NCBI GenBank assembly: GCA_016703785.1
Contig: JADJBM010000009.1
Coordinates: forward strand, 186,001-250,000
Direction: 5' to 3'
Length of the DNA stretch: 64,000 bases
From: Betaproteobacteria bacterium
GTDB lineage: Bacteria > Pseudomonadota > Gammaproteobacteria > Burkholderiales > Rhodocyclaceae
A program made the position numbers and the translations under genes. Below the pieces are notes generated by a model. The model did no database searches. It was not told the DNA's origin and saw only the letters and a list, made by a program, of their open reading frames with translations. Shown here one piece after another: positions 26,604 to 34,856 of the stretch (position 1 is the first letter of the stretch; every line of letters begins with the position of its first letter).

Positions 26604-28028
26604 TCACCGCGTCAGCAGCTTCACCATGCGCTCGAACAGCTTGCCGTAGGGCGGCTTGAACAGCCCCATGCCGTTCAGGCGCGACTGGTAGAACACCGCC
26701 TTCTTCTTCGAGAACGCCTCGAAGCCCTCGAAGCCGTGGTAATGGCCCTTGCCGCTCTCGCCGACGCCGCCGAAGGGCAGGCTGTCCTGGGCGATGTGCA
26801 GGAGGGTGTCGTTGATGGTGACGCCGCCGGAGAGCGTCTGCTCCAGCACGTGGTCGATGCGGCTGCGGTCCTGGTCGAAGTAGTACAGCGCCAGCGGGTT
26901 CGGCCGCGCATTCACGTAGCGGATCGCCTCGTCGAGGTCGCGGTAAGGCACCACCGGCAGGATCGGCCCGAAGATCTCCTCCTGCATCACCTGCATGTCG
27001 GGCGTCACGTTCAGCAGCGCCACCGGCGGGATGCGCCGCGTCTTCGCGTCCGGCTCGGCGGCCGACGACAGCGGCACCACCTCGGCGCCCTGCGCGCGCG
27101 CCTCCTCGACCAAACCGACGAGGCGGTTGAAATGGCGCTCGCTGATGATCGACGAATAGTCCGGCGTGCGCAGGATGTCCGGGTAGCAGTCGGCCATCAC
27201 CTTCTGCGCGACGGCGATGAACTCGCGCGCCCGCCCCGCCGGCACCAGCACGTAGTCCGGCGCGATGCAGGTCTGGCCGGCGTTCATGGTCTTGCCGACC
27301 ATGACGCGCTCGACGAACTTCTCCAGCGGATAATCCGGCCCGAGGATGGCCGGCGACTTGCCGCCCAGTTCCAGCGTCACCGGCGTCAGGTTCTCGGCGG
27401 CGGCGCGCATCACGCTGTAGCCCACCTTGGTCGAGCCGGTGAACAGCAGGTGGCCGAAGGGCAATTGCGCAAAGGCCTGCGCCACACCGGCGTCGCCCTG
27501 CACCACCACCACCTCATCGTCGGAGAAATACTTCGCCACCAGCTCGGCGAACAGCGCGGACATGGCCGGCGTGAATTCGGACATCTTCACCATGACGCGG
27601 TTGCCGGCGGCCAGCGCCGCCACCAGCGGCCCCACCGCCAGCAGCAGCGGATAGTTCCACGGCACGATGACGCCCACCACGCCGAGCGGCTGGTGCATGA
27701 CGCGGGCGCGGCCCGGCAGGAACCACATCGAGACGGCGCGCCGCTCCGGCTTCATCCACGATTTAAGATGGCGGCGGGCGTGGCGGATGGCTTCAAAGCT
27801 GGGGAAGAGTTCAAGCAGCTGCGTTTCGTGCAGCGAACGGTTGCCGAAATCGGCGCTGATCGCCTTGGCGATGGCCGCGGTGTTTTCGCGGATCAGCCGC
27901 TCCAGCGTGTCCAGCAGGGCGGCGCGGCTGTGCCAGTCGGGATGCGGATCGCGCGCCGCCGCTTCGCGCAGGCGGGCGTGGATTGGTGCGAGAAAGCCAA
28001 CGGCACCTTCAATATCATTCGTGCCCAT
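26604..28028 (-). CDS. NAD(P)-dependent aldehyde dehydrogenase (coniferyl/fatty aldehyde type)
   Basis: Oxidises an aldehyde to the acid. The 474-residue length and sequence fit the coniferyl-aldehyde dehydrogenase and class 3 fatty-aldehyde branch: VVGVIVPWNYPLLLAVGPLV, LLFTGSTKVGYSVM, catalytic glutamate in TLELGGKSP and catalytic cysteine in NAGQTCIAPDYVL. The C-terminal hydrophobic anchor of eukaryotic fatty aldehyde dehydrogenase is absent. The ATG of MGTNDIEG follows AAGGAAATGCG and is preferred to one 16 codons upstream. The Tat-protein and GMC genes follow by 10 bp, so alcohol to aldehyde to acid steps are encoded together. Confidence 0.88.
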   Translation of the reverse strand: MGTNDIEGAVGFLAPIHARLREAAARDPHPDWHSRAALLDTLERLIRENTAAIAKAISADFGNRSLHETQLLELFPSFEAIRHARRHLKSWMKPERRAVSMWFLPGRARVMHQPLGVVGVIVPWNYPLLLAVGPLVAALAAGNRVMVKMSEFTPAMSALFAELVAKYFSDDEVVVVQGDAGVAQAFAQLPFGHLLFTGSTKVGYSVMRAAAENLTPVTLELGGKSPAILGPDYPLEKFVERVMVGKTMNAGQTCIAPDYVLVPAGRAREFIAVAQKVMADCYPDILRTPDYSSIISERHFNRLVGLVEEARAQGAEVVPLSSAAEPDAKTRRIPPVALLNVTPDMQVMQEEIFGPILPVVPYRDLDEAIRYVNARPNPLALYYFDQDRSRIDHVLEQTLSGGVTINDTLLHIAQDSLPFGGVGESGKGHYHGFEGFEAFSKKKAVFYQSRLNGMGLFKPPYGKLFERMVKLLTR

Positions 28029-28194
28029 CGCATTTCCTTCGCGCTGTGGGAATGATTCAGTGTAGCCGAGCGGCATTGTCGCGGGTTAGGCAAATCGCTC
28101 TAAACGCTTCTACCGACAGACCGCACGCGGGATAATGAAACAAGCCCGCCAGAGTTTCATGCGGGTACCGCCGCACCCCCCCGGGGACCAACCC

Positions 28195-28276
28195 CCCTCT
28201 CCCGCTGGCGGGAGAGGGCGGGGGGGGATCGCGGCTGCCCCTCACCTAACCCTCTCCCCGCATGCGGGGAGAGGGG
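28195..28276. repeat. REP-like palindrome pair
   Basis: CCCTCTCCCGCTGGCGGGAGAGGG (28195-28218) and CCCTCTCCCCGCATGCGGGGAGAGGGG (28250-28276) in the 300-bp gap between the aldehyde dehydrogenase and the next gene. Apart from these elements and G/C runs I see nothing in the gap that identifies a gene. Confidence 0.85.
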
Positions 28277-28328
28277 ATAAATACATACGTGCCGCAACCC
28301 ACACGAAAGCCGGGAAAAACATAAAACA

Positions 28329-29060
28329 ATGAGTTCCGAAGAAAAGGAATACTGGGTCGCGCAGCTCCGGCAGCACCTGGGCCGGGCCAAATCACTGCGC
28401 ATCGAGGCCAATGCCGATCCGCGCATGGGTGAGGATCGCCTGCGCCTGCGCACCTGGCAGGCCGAGCGGCTGGCCAGGACCTACCGCGACCTGCTCGATT
28501 CCGAGCGCTACCACCACGCCGCGCGCTTCTTCCTCACCGACCTCTACGGCCCCAAGGACTTCAGCGCGCGCGACCACGAAGTCGAGCGCATCCTGCCCAC
28601 GCTGGCAGCCACCCTACCCGCCTCGGGCATCCACACCATCGCGCTCGCCATCGAGGTCGATGCCCTGTCGGAAGAACTCGATGCCGCGATGGTCACCGAG
28701 CTGCGCCGCGCCCGCGCCATGGCGAAGATCACTGAAAAGACCTACGCCGAAGCCTACCGCCGCTGCGGCCATCGCGCGCAGCGTGAACTGCAGCTCAAGC
28801 TCATCGGCGAAGTCGGCGAGTCGCTCGCCGCCCTCACCCGCAAGCCCCTTGTCCACGCCGCCCTGCGCATCATGCGCGCGCCCGCCAAGCTCGCCGGTCT
28901 GGCCGAACTGCACACCTTCCTCGAACACGGCTACAACGCCTTCCACCGCATGGGCGACCCGGCGGAATTCCTCGACACCATCACCACGCGGGAGACGGTC
29001 ATCCTGCGGCAGCTCTATGACGGCGTGGCGCAGCCGTTCAACATTCCCGGCAACACCTGA
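28329..29060 (+). CDS. FFLEELY-motif-like conserved protein
   Basis: A 243-residue, mostly helical, soluble protein of unknown function. It contains RFFLTDLYGPKDFSARDHEV (residues about 72-91), which resembles the motif of the family that databases name after FFLEELY; this name is from memory. It otherwise shows Arg/Ala/Leu-rich helices and no signal peptide or membrane segment. The last 23 codons fall inside a 158-bp segment duplicated at 31044-31201, beyond hipBA, so the gene marks the original left boundary of the accessory island. Confidence 0.65.
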   Translation: MSSEEKEYWVAQLRQHLGRAKSLRIEANADPRMGEDRLRLRTWQAERLARTYRDLLDSERYHHAARFFLTDLYGPKDFSARDHEVERILPTLAATLPASGIHTIALAIEVDALSEELDAAMVTELRRARAMAKITEKTYAEAYRRCGHRAQRELQLKLIGEVGESLAALTRKPLVHAALRIMRAPAKLAGLAELHTFLEHGYNAFHRMGDPAEFLDTITTRETVILRQLYDGVAQPFNIPGNT

Positions 29061-29149
29061 GCGCCGTGCTGCAGGGACTGACTTTCAGCTCGGCCAGTTC
29101 GCGCAATGAAAGCCGCACATTGCCATGCGTGCATCGATGCGTATGGATT
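28992..29149. repeat. 158-bp direct repeat, left copy
   Basis: Runs from GAGACGGTCATCCTGCGGCA through the FFLEELY-gene stop to GCATCGATGCGTATGGATT. It aligns without gaps to 31044-31201 with 12 mismatches by my count (about 92% identity). The two copies bracket hipBA exactly. Confidence 0.9.
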
Positions 29150-29165
29150 TTGTGCTCGCCGGGTT

Positions 29166-30473
29166 TCATGAATAGGGTTTCAGATTCAACGCGCCCTGAA
29201 TTCTTTTGCGCACGTCATCAGGCACGCCCGCCTGTTCCGCAAACGATCTCCATTTCGATACCGTCGCCTGCACCTCGGCAACGATTTTCGCGGCGCGACC
29301 GCGTTTCATGGATGCCGTTTTTGCGCAGGCGTTGAAGTCCTCCAGCGTGAAGTTGTCGCGTTTTCCGTTCATCGTCATCTGATGGCTTGCCGTCCACGCG
29401 CCCGAAGGATTAAAGCTGTAGGTCATGTCAAAAGCTGGCGACAGCGACCACTCACCGGATTGATTCATCAGGAAGGCAATATTCTTCACATGGTCGTCCT
29501 GATTGCGGGCCACGATGTTGAATGCCATGCGCCGGAACAGTTGCTCGATGGCCTGCATGGGCAACTGCAGTTGCCGCATCACCAGCAAGGCCTGCTCGTA
29601 GCTGTAAGCGCCCGCCATGTTGAAATCGAAGTGCGCCAGGGCGCAGAGCGACTGCATGTGAAGTTTTTCGCCACCGGCAAGCCGATCAAAGCGGCGCGTC
29701 ATGAAATGCGACCGGCCGTTCTCCTTGAACAGCCGGCATTCACTGATATCGATGCCGCAGTCAAGCGCCATCAGGTAATACGCATACTCGATCAACCCGT
29801 AGCCTTTCGGGTCTTCCAGTTCCTTGTCCTTGTTGCCGCTCACGCCGTCGAATTTCAGCAGCCAGTATTCAAATCCCTTGCCGGCTTTGACCTGGCCGGA
29901 GCGCACTTCATTGGTTTTCGGGTTCCATGCGATGACCGCCTTCGCCCTCGCGCCGCCGGCGGAGGTGCCCACGCGCAGAATATCCCTGAGCGCATCGTCT
30001 TTTCCTTTGCCCGCAAAAGACGCCTGCAGGTTATTCCGGTGGGTCAATACCTCCGATGCAAGCTCAACCAGCTTGCTGACCTCGATGTGCGTGGTCTGCC
30101 TTGCCCTGGGGCCGATGGCGGGGGCAAATTCCAGCGCACCCATGCCGCGTTCACCGGTATAGCAAAGCCGCTCGACAGCGTTGAAGGAATCCGCCTGCCG
30201 CCCCTGCGATGCCAGCCAGGCATCAATCAGCGCGTTGCCGAATTTGTCGGGCAGCGAGTCGGCCAGCAGGCCGGGCAGCCCGAGAAAAGTCGGGCGGGAA
30301 AGCTCGGGGAAGCGGTACACGCGCCGCGAAAGCGGCATCACCATCGGCGCGACCTGAATGCCGCTTTGCGCGAATGCCGCATCGTATTCAAAACTGGCGA
30401 CGTCCTCCCCATCCGGTAGTGAGACCGCGCCGATGGTTCTGCCCCACAGCCTGACTTCGGCAAGCGTGCTCAT
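29166..30473 (-). CDS. hipA: HipA-family serine/threonine kinase toxin
   Basis: Toxin kinase; E. coli HipA phosphorylates glutamyl-tRNA synthetase and induces dormancy, but the target here is unknown. The 435-residue product has an N-terminal HipA domain (VRLWGRTIGAVSLPD) and a kinase core with GTSAGGARAKAVIAW (Gly-rich loop region), FMTRRFDRLAGGEKLHMQSL, the catalytic NIVARNQDDHVKNIAF and metal-binding LSPAFDMTYSFNP. It lies 18 bp after hipB on the same strand. ATG at 30473 is chosen; a TTG four codons earlier is possible. The gene looks intact, unlike most of the island. Confidence 0.9.
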   Translation of the reverse strand: MSTLAEVRLWGRTIGAVSLPDGEDVASFEYDAAFAQSGIQVAPMVMPLSRRVYRFPELSRPTFLGLPGLLADSLPDKFGNALIDAWLASQGRQADSFNAVERLCYTGERGMGALEFAPAIGPRARQTTHIEVSKLVELASEVLTHRNNLQASFAGKGKDDALRDILRVGTSAGGARAKAVIAWNPKTNEVRSGQVKAGKGFEYWLLKFDGVSGNKDKELEDPKGYGLIEYAYYLMALDCGIDISECRLFKENGRSHFMTRRFDRLAGGEKLHMQSLCALAHFDFNMAGAYSYEQALLVMRQLQLPMQAIEQLFRRMAFNIVARNQDDHVKNIAFLMNQSGEWSLSPAFDMTYSFNPSGAWTASHQMTMNGKRDNFTLEDFNACAKTASMKRGRAAKIVAEVQATVSKWRSFAEQAGVPDDVRKRIQGALNLKPYS

Positions 30474-30491
30474 GACGTCTCGCAAGTGTGC

Positions 30492-30842
30492 TCAGGGCTT
30501 CTCATCCCAGCGCCACGGTTTGCCGGCCGCCTTTGCGGCACGTTGACCCGAAGCCCGTTGCCGGACCTTGCCCTTTCGCTTCAACAAATCCATCGGTCTG
30601 GGCCCGGACTCCGGTATCAGGCTATCCAGCCCGGATGCGGCGTCCAGCACCCGCAACACACGAACCAGAGTGGCCAACTGGGACGTTTGCCCCGCCTCCA
30701 TACGCTCGAGCGTGCGCTTGGCAATGCCCGCCTGTTCGGCCACAGCCGCCTGGGTCAGCTGCAATTCAACCCGACGAGCGGCAATACGCGCGCCCAATTC
30801 GGCCAGCACGGCATCGTCGGTGAGCAAACCGGTGATTTTCAT
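30492..30842 (-). CDS. hipB: HipB-like XRE-family antitoxin/repressor
   Basis: A 116-residue helix-turn-helix protein: RRVELQLTQAAVAEQAGIAK followed by RTLERMEAGQTSQLATLVRV is the XRE DNA-binding domain. The C-terminus is basic and Ala/Lys-rich (KRKGKVRQRASGQRAAKAAG), longer than in E. coli HipB. It precedes hipA in a two-gene operon and should neutralise the toxin and repress the operon. Its promoter lies in the AT-rich region at 30843-31010. Confidence 0.88.
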   Translation of the reverse strand: MKITGLLTDDAVLAELGARIAARRVELQLTQAAVAEQAGIAKRTLERMEAGQTSQLATLVRVLRVLDAASGLDSLIPESGPRPMDLLKRKGKVRQRASGQRAAKAAGKPWRWDEKP

Positions 30843-30938
30843 GGTCGTAATAGTTTGCGAATATTTCGGTTAAATTGCCATATATCGTCAGTTATTACGA
30901 TATATACATTTATTATTATGTTTAGTCAAGTCGCAATA

Positions 30939-30960
30939 TATAGCGATATATATCGCTATA
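30939..30960. promoter_or_regulatory. 22-bp perfect palindrome in AT-rich hipBA promoter region
   Basis: TATAGCGATATATATCGCTATA is a perfect 22-bp palindrome. The half-site CGATATAT or its complement ATATATCG also occurs near 30883, 30898 and 30983, giving at least five copies of the half-site between 30880 and 30995. The 30843-31010 stretch is strikingly AT-rich against the surrounding GC-rich DNA. Such clustered sites upstream of hipB suit cooperative binding of a HipB dimer; binding itself is inferred. Confidence 0.6.
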
Positions 30961-31043
30961 GTCGTAATTAATCGTAATTACTTACGATATATGCTTAATT
31001 CTGAATTAGCCCACCATGGTTGCCGTAGATGTCAGTGTGCAGC

Positions 31044-31201
31044 GAGACGGTCATCCTGCGGCAGCTCTACGACGGAGAGGCGCAGCCGTTCGACATTCCC
31101 GGCAACACTTGAGCGCCGTGCTACAGGGGCTGACTTTCAGCCCGGCCAGTTCGCGCAATGAAGGGCACACATTGCCATGCGTGCATCGATGCGTATAGAT
31201 T
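31044..31201. repeat. 158-bp direct repeat, right copy
   Basis: Second copy of 28992-29149, gap-free, 12 differences. It includes the last 23 codons of the FFLEELY-motif gene without the rest of that gene, ending 28 bp before ccdA. No transposase, integrase or terminal inverted repeat is seen beside either copy. Confidence 0.9.
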
Positions 31202-31229
31202 AAGCGCATCGTAATGTTGGAGCCCACCC

Positions 31230-31475
31230 ATGCAGCCCACCCACAACGTCAATGCACAAAAAAAAGTGACTAACCTCAGCATCAACGAGGACCTGCTGGC
31301 CAGAGCCAGAGAATTGAACATCAACCTCTCCGCAACCCTGGAACAAGCCCTGGGCGAAGCCCTCAGACAGCGGCAAAGGGAGCAATGGCTGGCCGAGAAC
31401 AAGGAGGCCATGGAAGCCTATAACGCGCACGTCGAAAAGCACGGCGTGTTCAGTGACGGACTGAGGAGCTTCTGA
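31230..31475 (+). CDS. ccdA: CcdA-family antitoxin
   Basis: An 81-residue antitoxin of the CcdA type. It has an N-terminal ribbon-helix-helix (KKVTNLSINEDLLARARELN, then INLSATLEQALGEALRQRQR) and a C-terminal toxin-binding tail ending EKHGVFSDGLRSF, close to the plasmid F CcdA tail. The stop overlaps the ccdB ATG by one base, typical of this pair. No obvious strong ribosome site was noted before the ATG. Confidence 0.88.
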   Translation: MQPTHNVNAQKKVTNLSINEDLLARARELNINLSATLEQALGEALRQRQREQWLAENKEAMEAYNAHVEKHGVFSDGLRSF

Positions 31476-31792
31476 TGGCCCAGTTCGGCGTGCACCGTAA
31501 TCCCAATCCGCAGACCAAGGCCCTCATGCCTTTCCTGCTCGACGTGCAGAGCGACCTGCTGGATGATCTCGGCACACGTGTCGTCGTGCCGCTCTGCCCT
31601 GCCTCGGCGATGAGGGGCAAGCTCGTCAAAACACTGATGCCGGTATTCCAGATCGACAACAAGTCCTACGCAATGCTCACGCCACAACTCGCCGGCATCG
31701 AAAGGAAACGGATCGGCCCGGAAGTCGTCAATGTTTCCGGAAAACGCAACGAGATCATTGCCGCCCTCGATTTGTTGCTGACGGGAATCTAG
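31475..31792 (+). CDS. ccdB: CcdB-family gyrase-poison toxin
   Basis: A 105-residue protein with the CcdB fold pattern: MAQFGVHRNPNPQTKALMPF at the start, VVVPLCPASAMRGKLVKTLM, and a C-terminal helix (NEIIAALDLLLTGI) that in CcdB ends in the gyrase-contacting Trp-Gly-Ile; here the last residues are Thr-Gly-Ile. The tryptophan change may reduce gyrase poisoning. The gene is intact and coupled to ccdA. CcdB inhibits DNA gyrase subunit A in F plasmid; the activity here is inferred. Confidence 0.88.
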   Translation: MAQFGVHRNPNPQTKALMPFLLDVQSDLLDDLGTRVVVPLCPASAMRGKLVKTLMPVFQIDNKSYAMLTPQLAGIERKRIGPEVVNVSGKRNEIIAALDLLLTGI

Positions 31793-32123
31793 TCCGGTCG
31801 CTCGCACTATTCACGATTTGCATGCAGGAAGAGGTGCCGTCGAAACGGCCGAGGCCGGTCAGAGGCAGAAGGGCAATCCAGCCACGATCACCGTCTCAAA
31901 ATCGGCCATTGCGGCCGGTCAGATGAGTTGCCGGTGTCGTGCAGGTTGCCGCCGTTGAAGCGGCAGGCCAACGGAAGGGCTGCTTCCTTCATCGGCGAAT
32001 TGGCGCACCGCTCATTGCTGTCACATGTGGGGATACAGGCTCAAGGAGGTGAGCTCGTTGCTATTCACCTAACGATAGGAGCATACTTTCCACGAAGCAG
32101 CATATCCACAGAGAGCGACGCCA
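31793..32123. other. 331-bp intergenic region without recognised gene
   Basis: GC-rich in the first half, with short GGCCG/CGGCC-containing inverted segments (around 31840-31920). Base composition drops towards 32060 just before the TrlF-like gene. No promoter, RNA or coding signal is convincing. Confidence 0.4.
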
Positions 32124-34467
32124 ATGCAGCCAGTCTTTGTCGACCTTCATATCCATACGTCGGATGATCCCAGCAATCTGAATGGCTCATATGACTTGGC
32201 TCTACTGAAAAGAAAAATCGAAGAGGTGGCCGATGGCTCGCCCTACCTTATCTCCCTTACCGATCACAATACAATCAACAAGTCGGCATATCTCGAGGCC
32301 GAGAAGTTGTTTCCAGAACTTCTATTGGGAGTGGAGTTGCATGTGCGGAATTATGAAAACGCTAAGCCGTACCACTGCCACATCTATTTTGATTTGCCCA
32401 AAATAACAGAACCGTCTATTGATGCAATCAACGCGGTACTAGATCAACTCTATCCCAACAAGGTTTGTCTCCAACGATGACACCGGGATCCCAAAGCTAG
32501 AAAAAATAATGAATAGCTTCGACTCATATGATTTTCTTCTTCTCCCACACGGAGGACAAAACCATTCCACGTTCGATGTTTCTATTCCAGACGGCGTCCA
32601 ATTCGATAACACGCTTGAGCGAAGTATCTACTACAACCACTTCGATGGATTCACAGCAAGAAGCACCGGCGGACTAGATCGAACTCACAGTTATTTCGCC
32701 AAGCTTGGAATCAAAGAATTCGTAAACCTTGTAACGGCAACCGATAATTACTCTCCTCAGCACTATCCGGATGGGAAATCAAAAGAAGCAGCCCCATTCA
32801 TAAGGACATGGATGTTAGCAAGCCCGACGTTCAAAGGACTTCGCTTAGCGCTGTCAGAATCGTCGAGGCTGCTATATGGAGAAAAACCAGATGTGTGGGC
32901 CGAGTGCATAAAACATGTCTCGCTTAAGAATGACCATATAGACATAGACGTGAGTCTGACGCCCGGACTCAACGTGGTTATTGGCGGTTCCTCAAGCGGG
33001 AAAAGTCTGTTTGTTGATTCTGTCTATCGCAAGATCGTCGAGCAGTTTGACCAAAGCGAGTACCTGAGCACCCCATACGGCGTTCAAGACATTGAGGTAG
33101 ATAACCCAGCCGGACAAGCGCCGCATTACCTTCCACAAAACTACATCATGAAGGTATGCGACCAGCGGGACAAAGAAAACAAGATTGACGATATCTCCAT
33201 CTTAAGAAGCGTGTTTCCTGCCGATGTCGAAGAGAGCCGCGAAATTGCGAACGGCCTATCGGAACTCAGTTCCAAGTTGGCATCGTTGATTCATGCCGTG
33301 AAGGAAATACAGTCCTTGGAAGAGGAACTGCTAAGGATTCCAAAGCTATCGCATCTAATCGTTACGGAAACGATTCATGGAAACCCGCCTGCTGGTTATA
33401 CCAAGCGAAGCGATCATGGAATTGTTCAACTATGGCCGGCCGTCATACAACCAACATGTGAGACAGCTCGACGCTATTGACACAGTCCTAAGCGCTAACC
33501 CACTAATCAAGCACAACAAGAAATTGATCGAGGAGCTAAAAGTAGAGATTTCCCTGGCACTTGAAAGATCTGAATTTGAATCACTAGTCAGGGAAGTCAT
33601 ACTTAAGCACGAGAAGGAAATCGATGAAGCTCAGAAGGCAGAGAACAAGGAAGTTACTACCAAGCGGCAGCAATTCGAAAAGCTGCTGGACTGCGTGCAG
33701 AAGTACTTTAAAAACTACAATGTTTTCTACGAGTCCTTAAAGGCAATCTCGAAGGTGGCAATTAAGATCCGCACTAAAGAAATCAAGTCGATGGGGCATA
33801 CGCTATTTATTGACAATGAATTTGAACTTACAAAAGGAAAATTCCTTGAGGTAGTAAACGAGTTTCTCAAGCCAGAGCACGCGATCAAGTCGTTTGAGGA
33901 CATTGGTCCTGAGGCGTTGTTCGAGACAAAATATAAGAAGCGCCCTAAGGTCGCGGACTACAAGGACTTCGAAAACAAGGTGAACGCCAGGTTTGCGGAG
34001 ATGAATAGAAAGAAATATCGAATCACCACCCGCGATGGAAATGACTTCGACAAGCTGAGTGCCGGATGGAAAACTTCGGTGATCCTCGATTTGATACTAG
34101 GGTGGGGCGATGACACCGCGCCTCTCATCATCGACCAGCCTGAAGACAACTTGGCAACGGGCTACATCAACTCTGGCCTGCTTACAGCTATTAAGGAATG
34201 TAAGAATAAGAAGCAAATCGTGTTGGTCTCGCACAACGCCACTATCCCGATGCTAGGCGATGCGCAGAATGTGGTCATCTGCAGGAATACGGAAACTTTA
34301 TAACGATCAGATCCAATCCGCTCGAAGGATCGGTCGATGGGCGGGACGTAGTAGATTGGATAGCAGACACAACCGACGGCGGGAAGATTTCGATAAAGAA
34401 GCGGGTGAAGAAATACAACCTGAAGAAGTTTAGGAGCGAGCATGAAGCTAGTATTCAGGAAGAATGA
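32124..34467 (+). pseudogene. PHP-domain SMC-like ATPase (TrlF-like), three frameshifts
   Basis: A predicted defence-type ATPase joining a PHP phosphoesterase to an ABC/SMC-like ATPase. The PHP part starts MQPVFVDLHIHTSDDPSNLN (HxH metal site), SLTDHNTI and LLGVELHVRNYE. The frame shifts near 32457 (to RFVSNDDTGIPKLEKIMNSF), near 33390 (after TETIHGN to LLVIPSEAIMELFNYGRPSY) and near 34285 (after VVICRN to YGNFITIRSNPLEGSV). Walker A is VVIGGSSSGKSLFVDSVYR. The C-terminal lobe has DKLSAGWKTSVILDLILG (signature) and PLIIDQPEDNL (Walker B). Summed length is near 780 codons. GC is clearly lower than its surroundings, indicating horizontal origin. Confidence 0.78.
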
Positions 34468-34666
34468 AGCAGGCGAGATCAGTGTCTTTCGAAAGGAAGC
34501 GGGTATGGAAAAGCCCTTCGTCTACGTCGAGATGATTAAGGAACTTATTGAGTCTCGATTGATGGACGAGCCGGAAGTGCTTGGAAATTTTTCCGACGCC
34601 GAAAGAGACAGTATCAGCTCTATGACAAGATTCATTACTGAAGCAATCGCCACTGCTGCCAAGTAA
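34442..34666 (+). CDS. Small partner protein of the TrlF-like ATPase, unknown function
   Basis: A 74-residue acidic protein (MKLVFRKNEAGEISVFRKEA at the start). AGGAG lies 5 bp before the ATG. The gene overlaps the repaired 3' end of the ATPase gene by 26 bp, so it is translationally coupled and shares its lower GC. I do not recognise the family. The overlap suggests it acts with the ATPase, as small immunity or accessory proteins often do; this is inference. Confidence 0.6.
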   Translation: MKLVFRKNEAGEISVFRKEAGMEKPFVYVEMIKELIESRLMDEPEVLGNFSDAERDSISSMTRFITEAIATAAK

Positions 34667-34856
34667 GCGGTCGTTCAGCCCAACTTCCTGCGCCCCGTCC
34701 GATTAGGGATTCACAACGGCTGTCGGCGCCTCGTATCGCAACCGGCAGCAAAGGTTAGAGGTCCGGACACACAGCCAAAACCCGCCAGTGTCGCTTGCTC
34801 GGCCGAAGCAGGTATGAATGACCATGCGCTTACCGGTCCGCCGCCCCTTCAATAAT

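Noticed and set aside
28992..31201. Composite transposon around hipBA
   Set aside because: The 158-bp repeats carry no transposase and no terminal inverted repeats, and include part of a host gene, so they are not insertion sequences.
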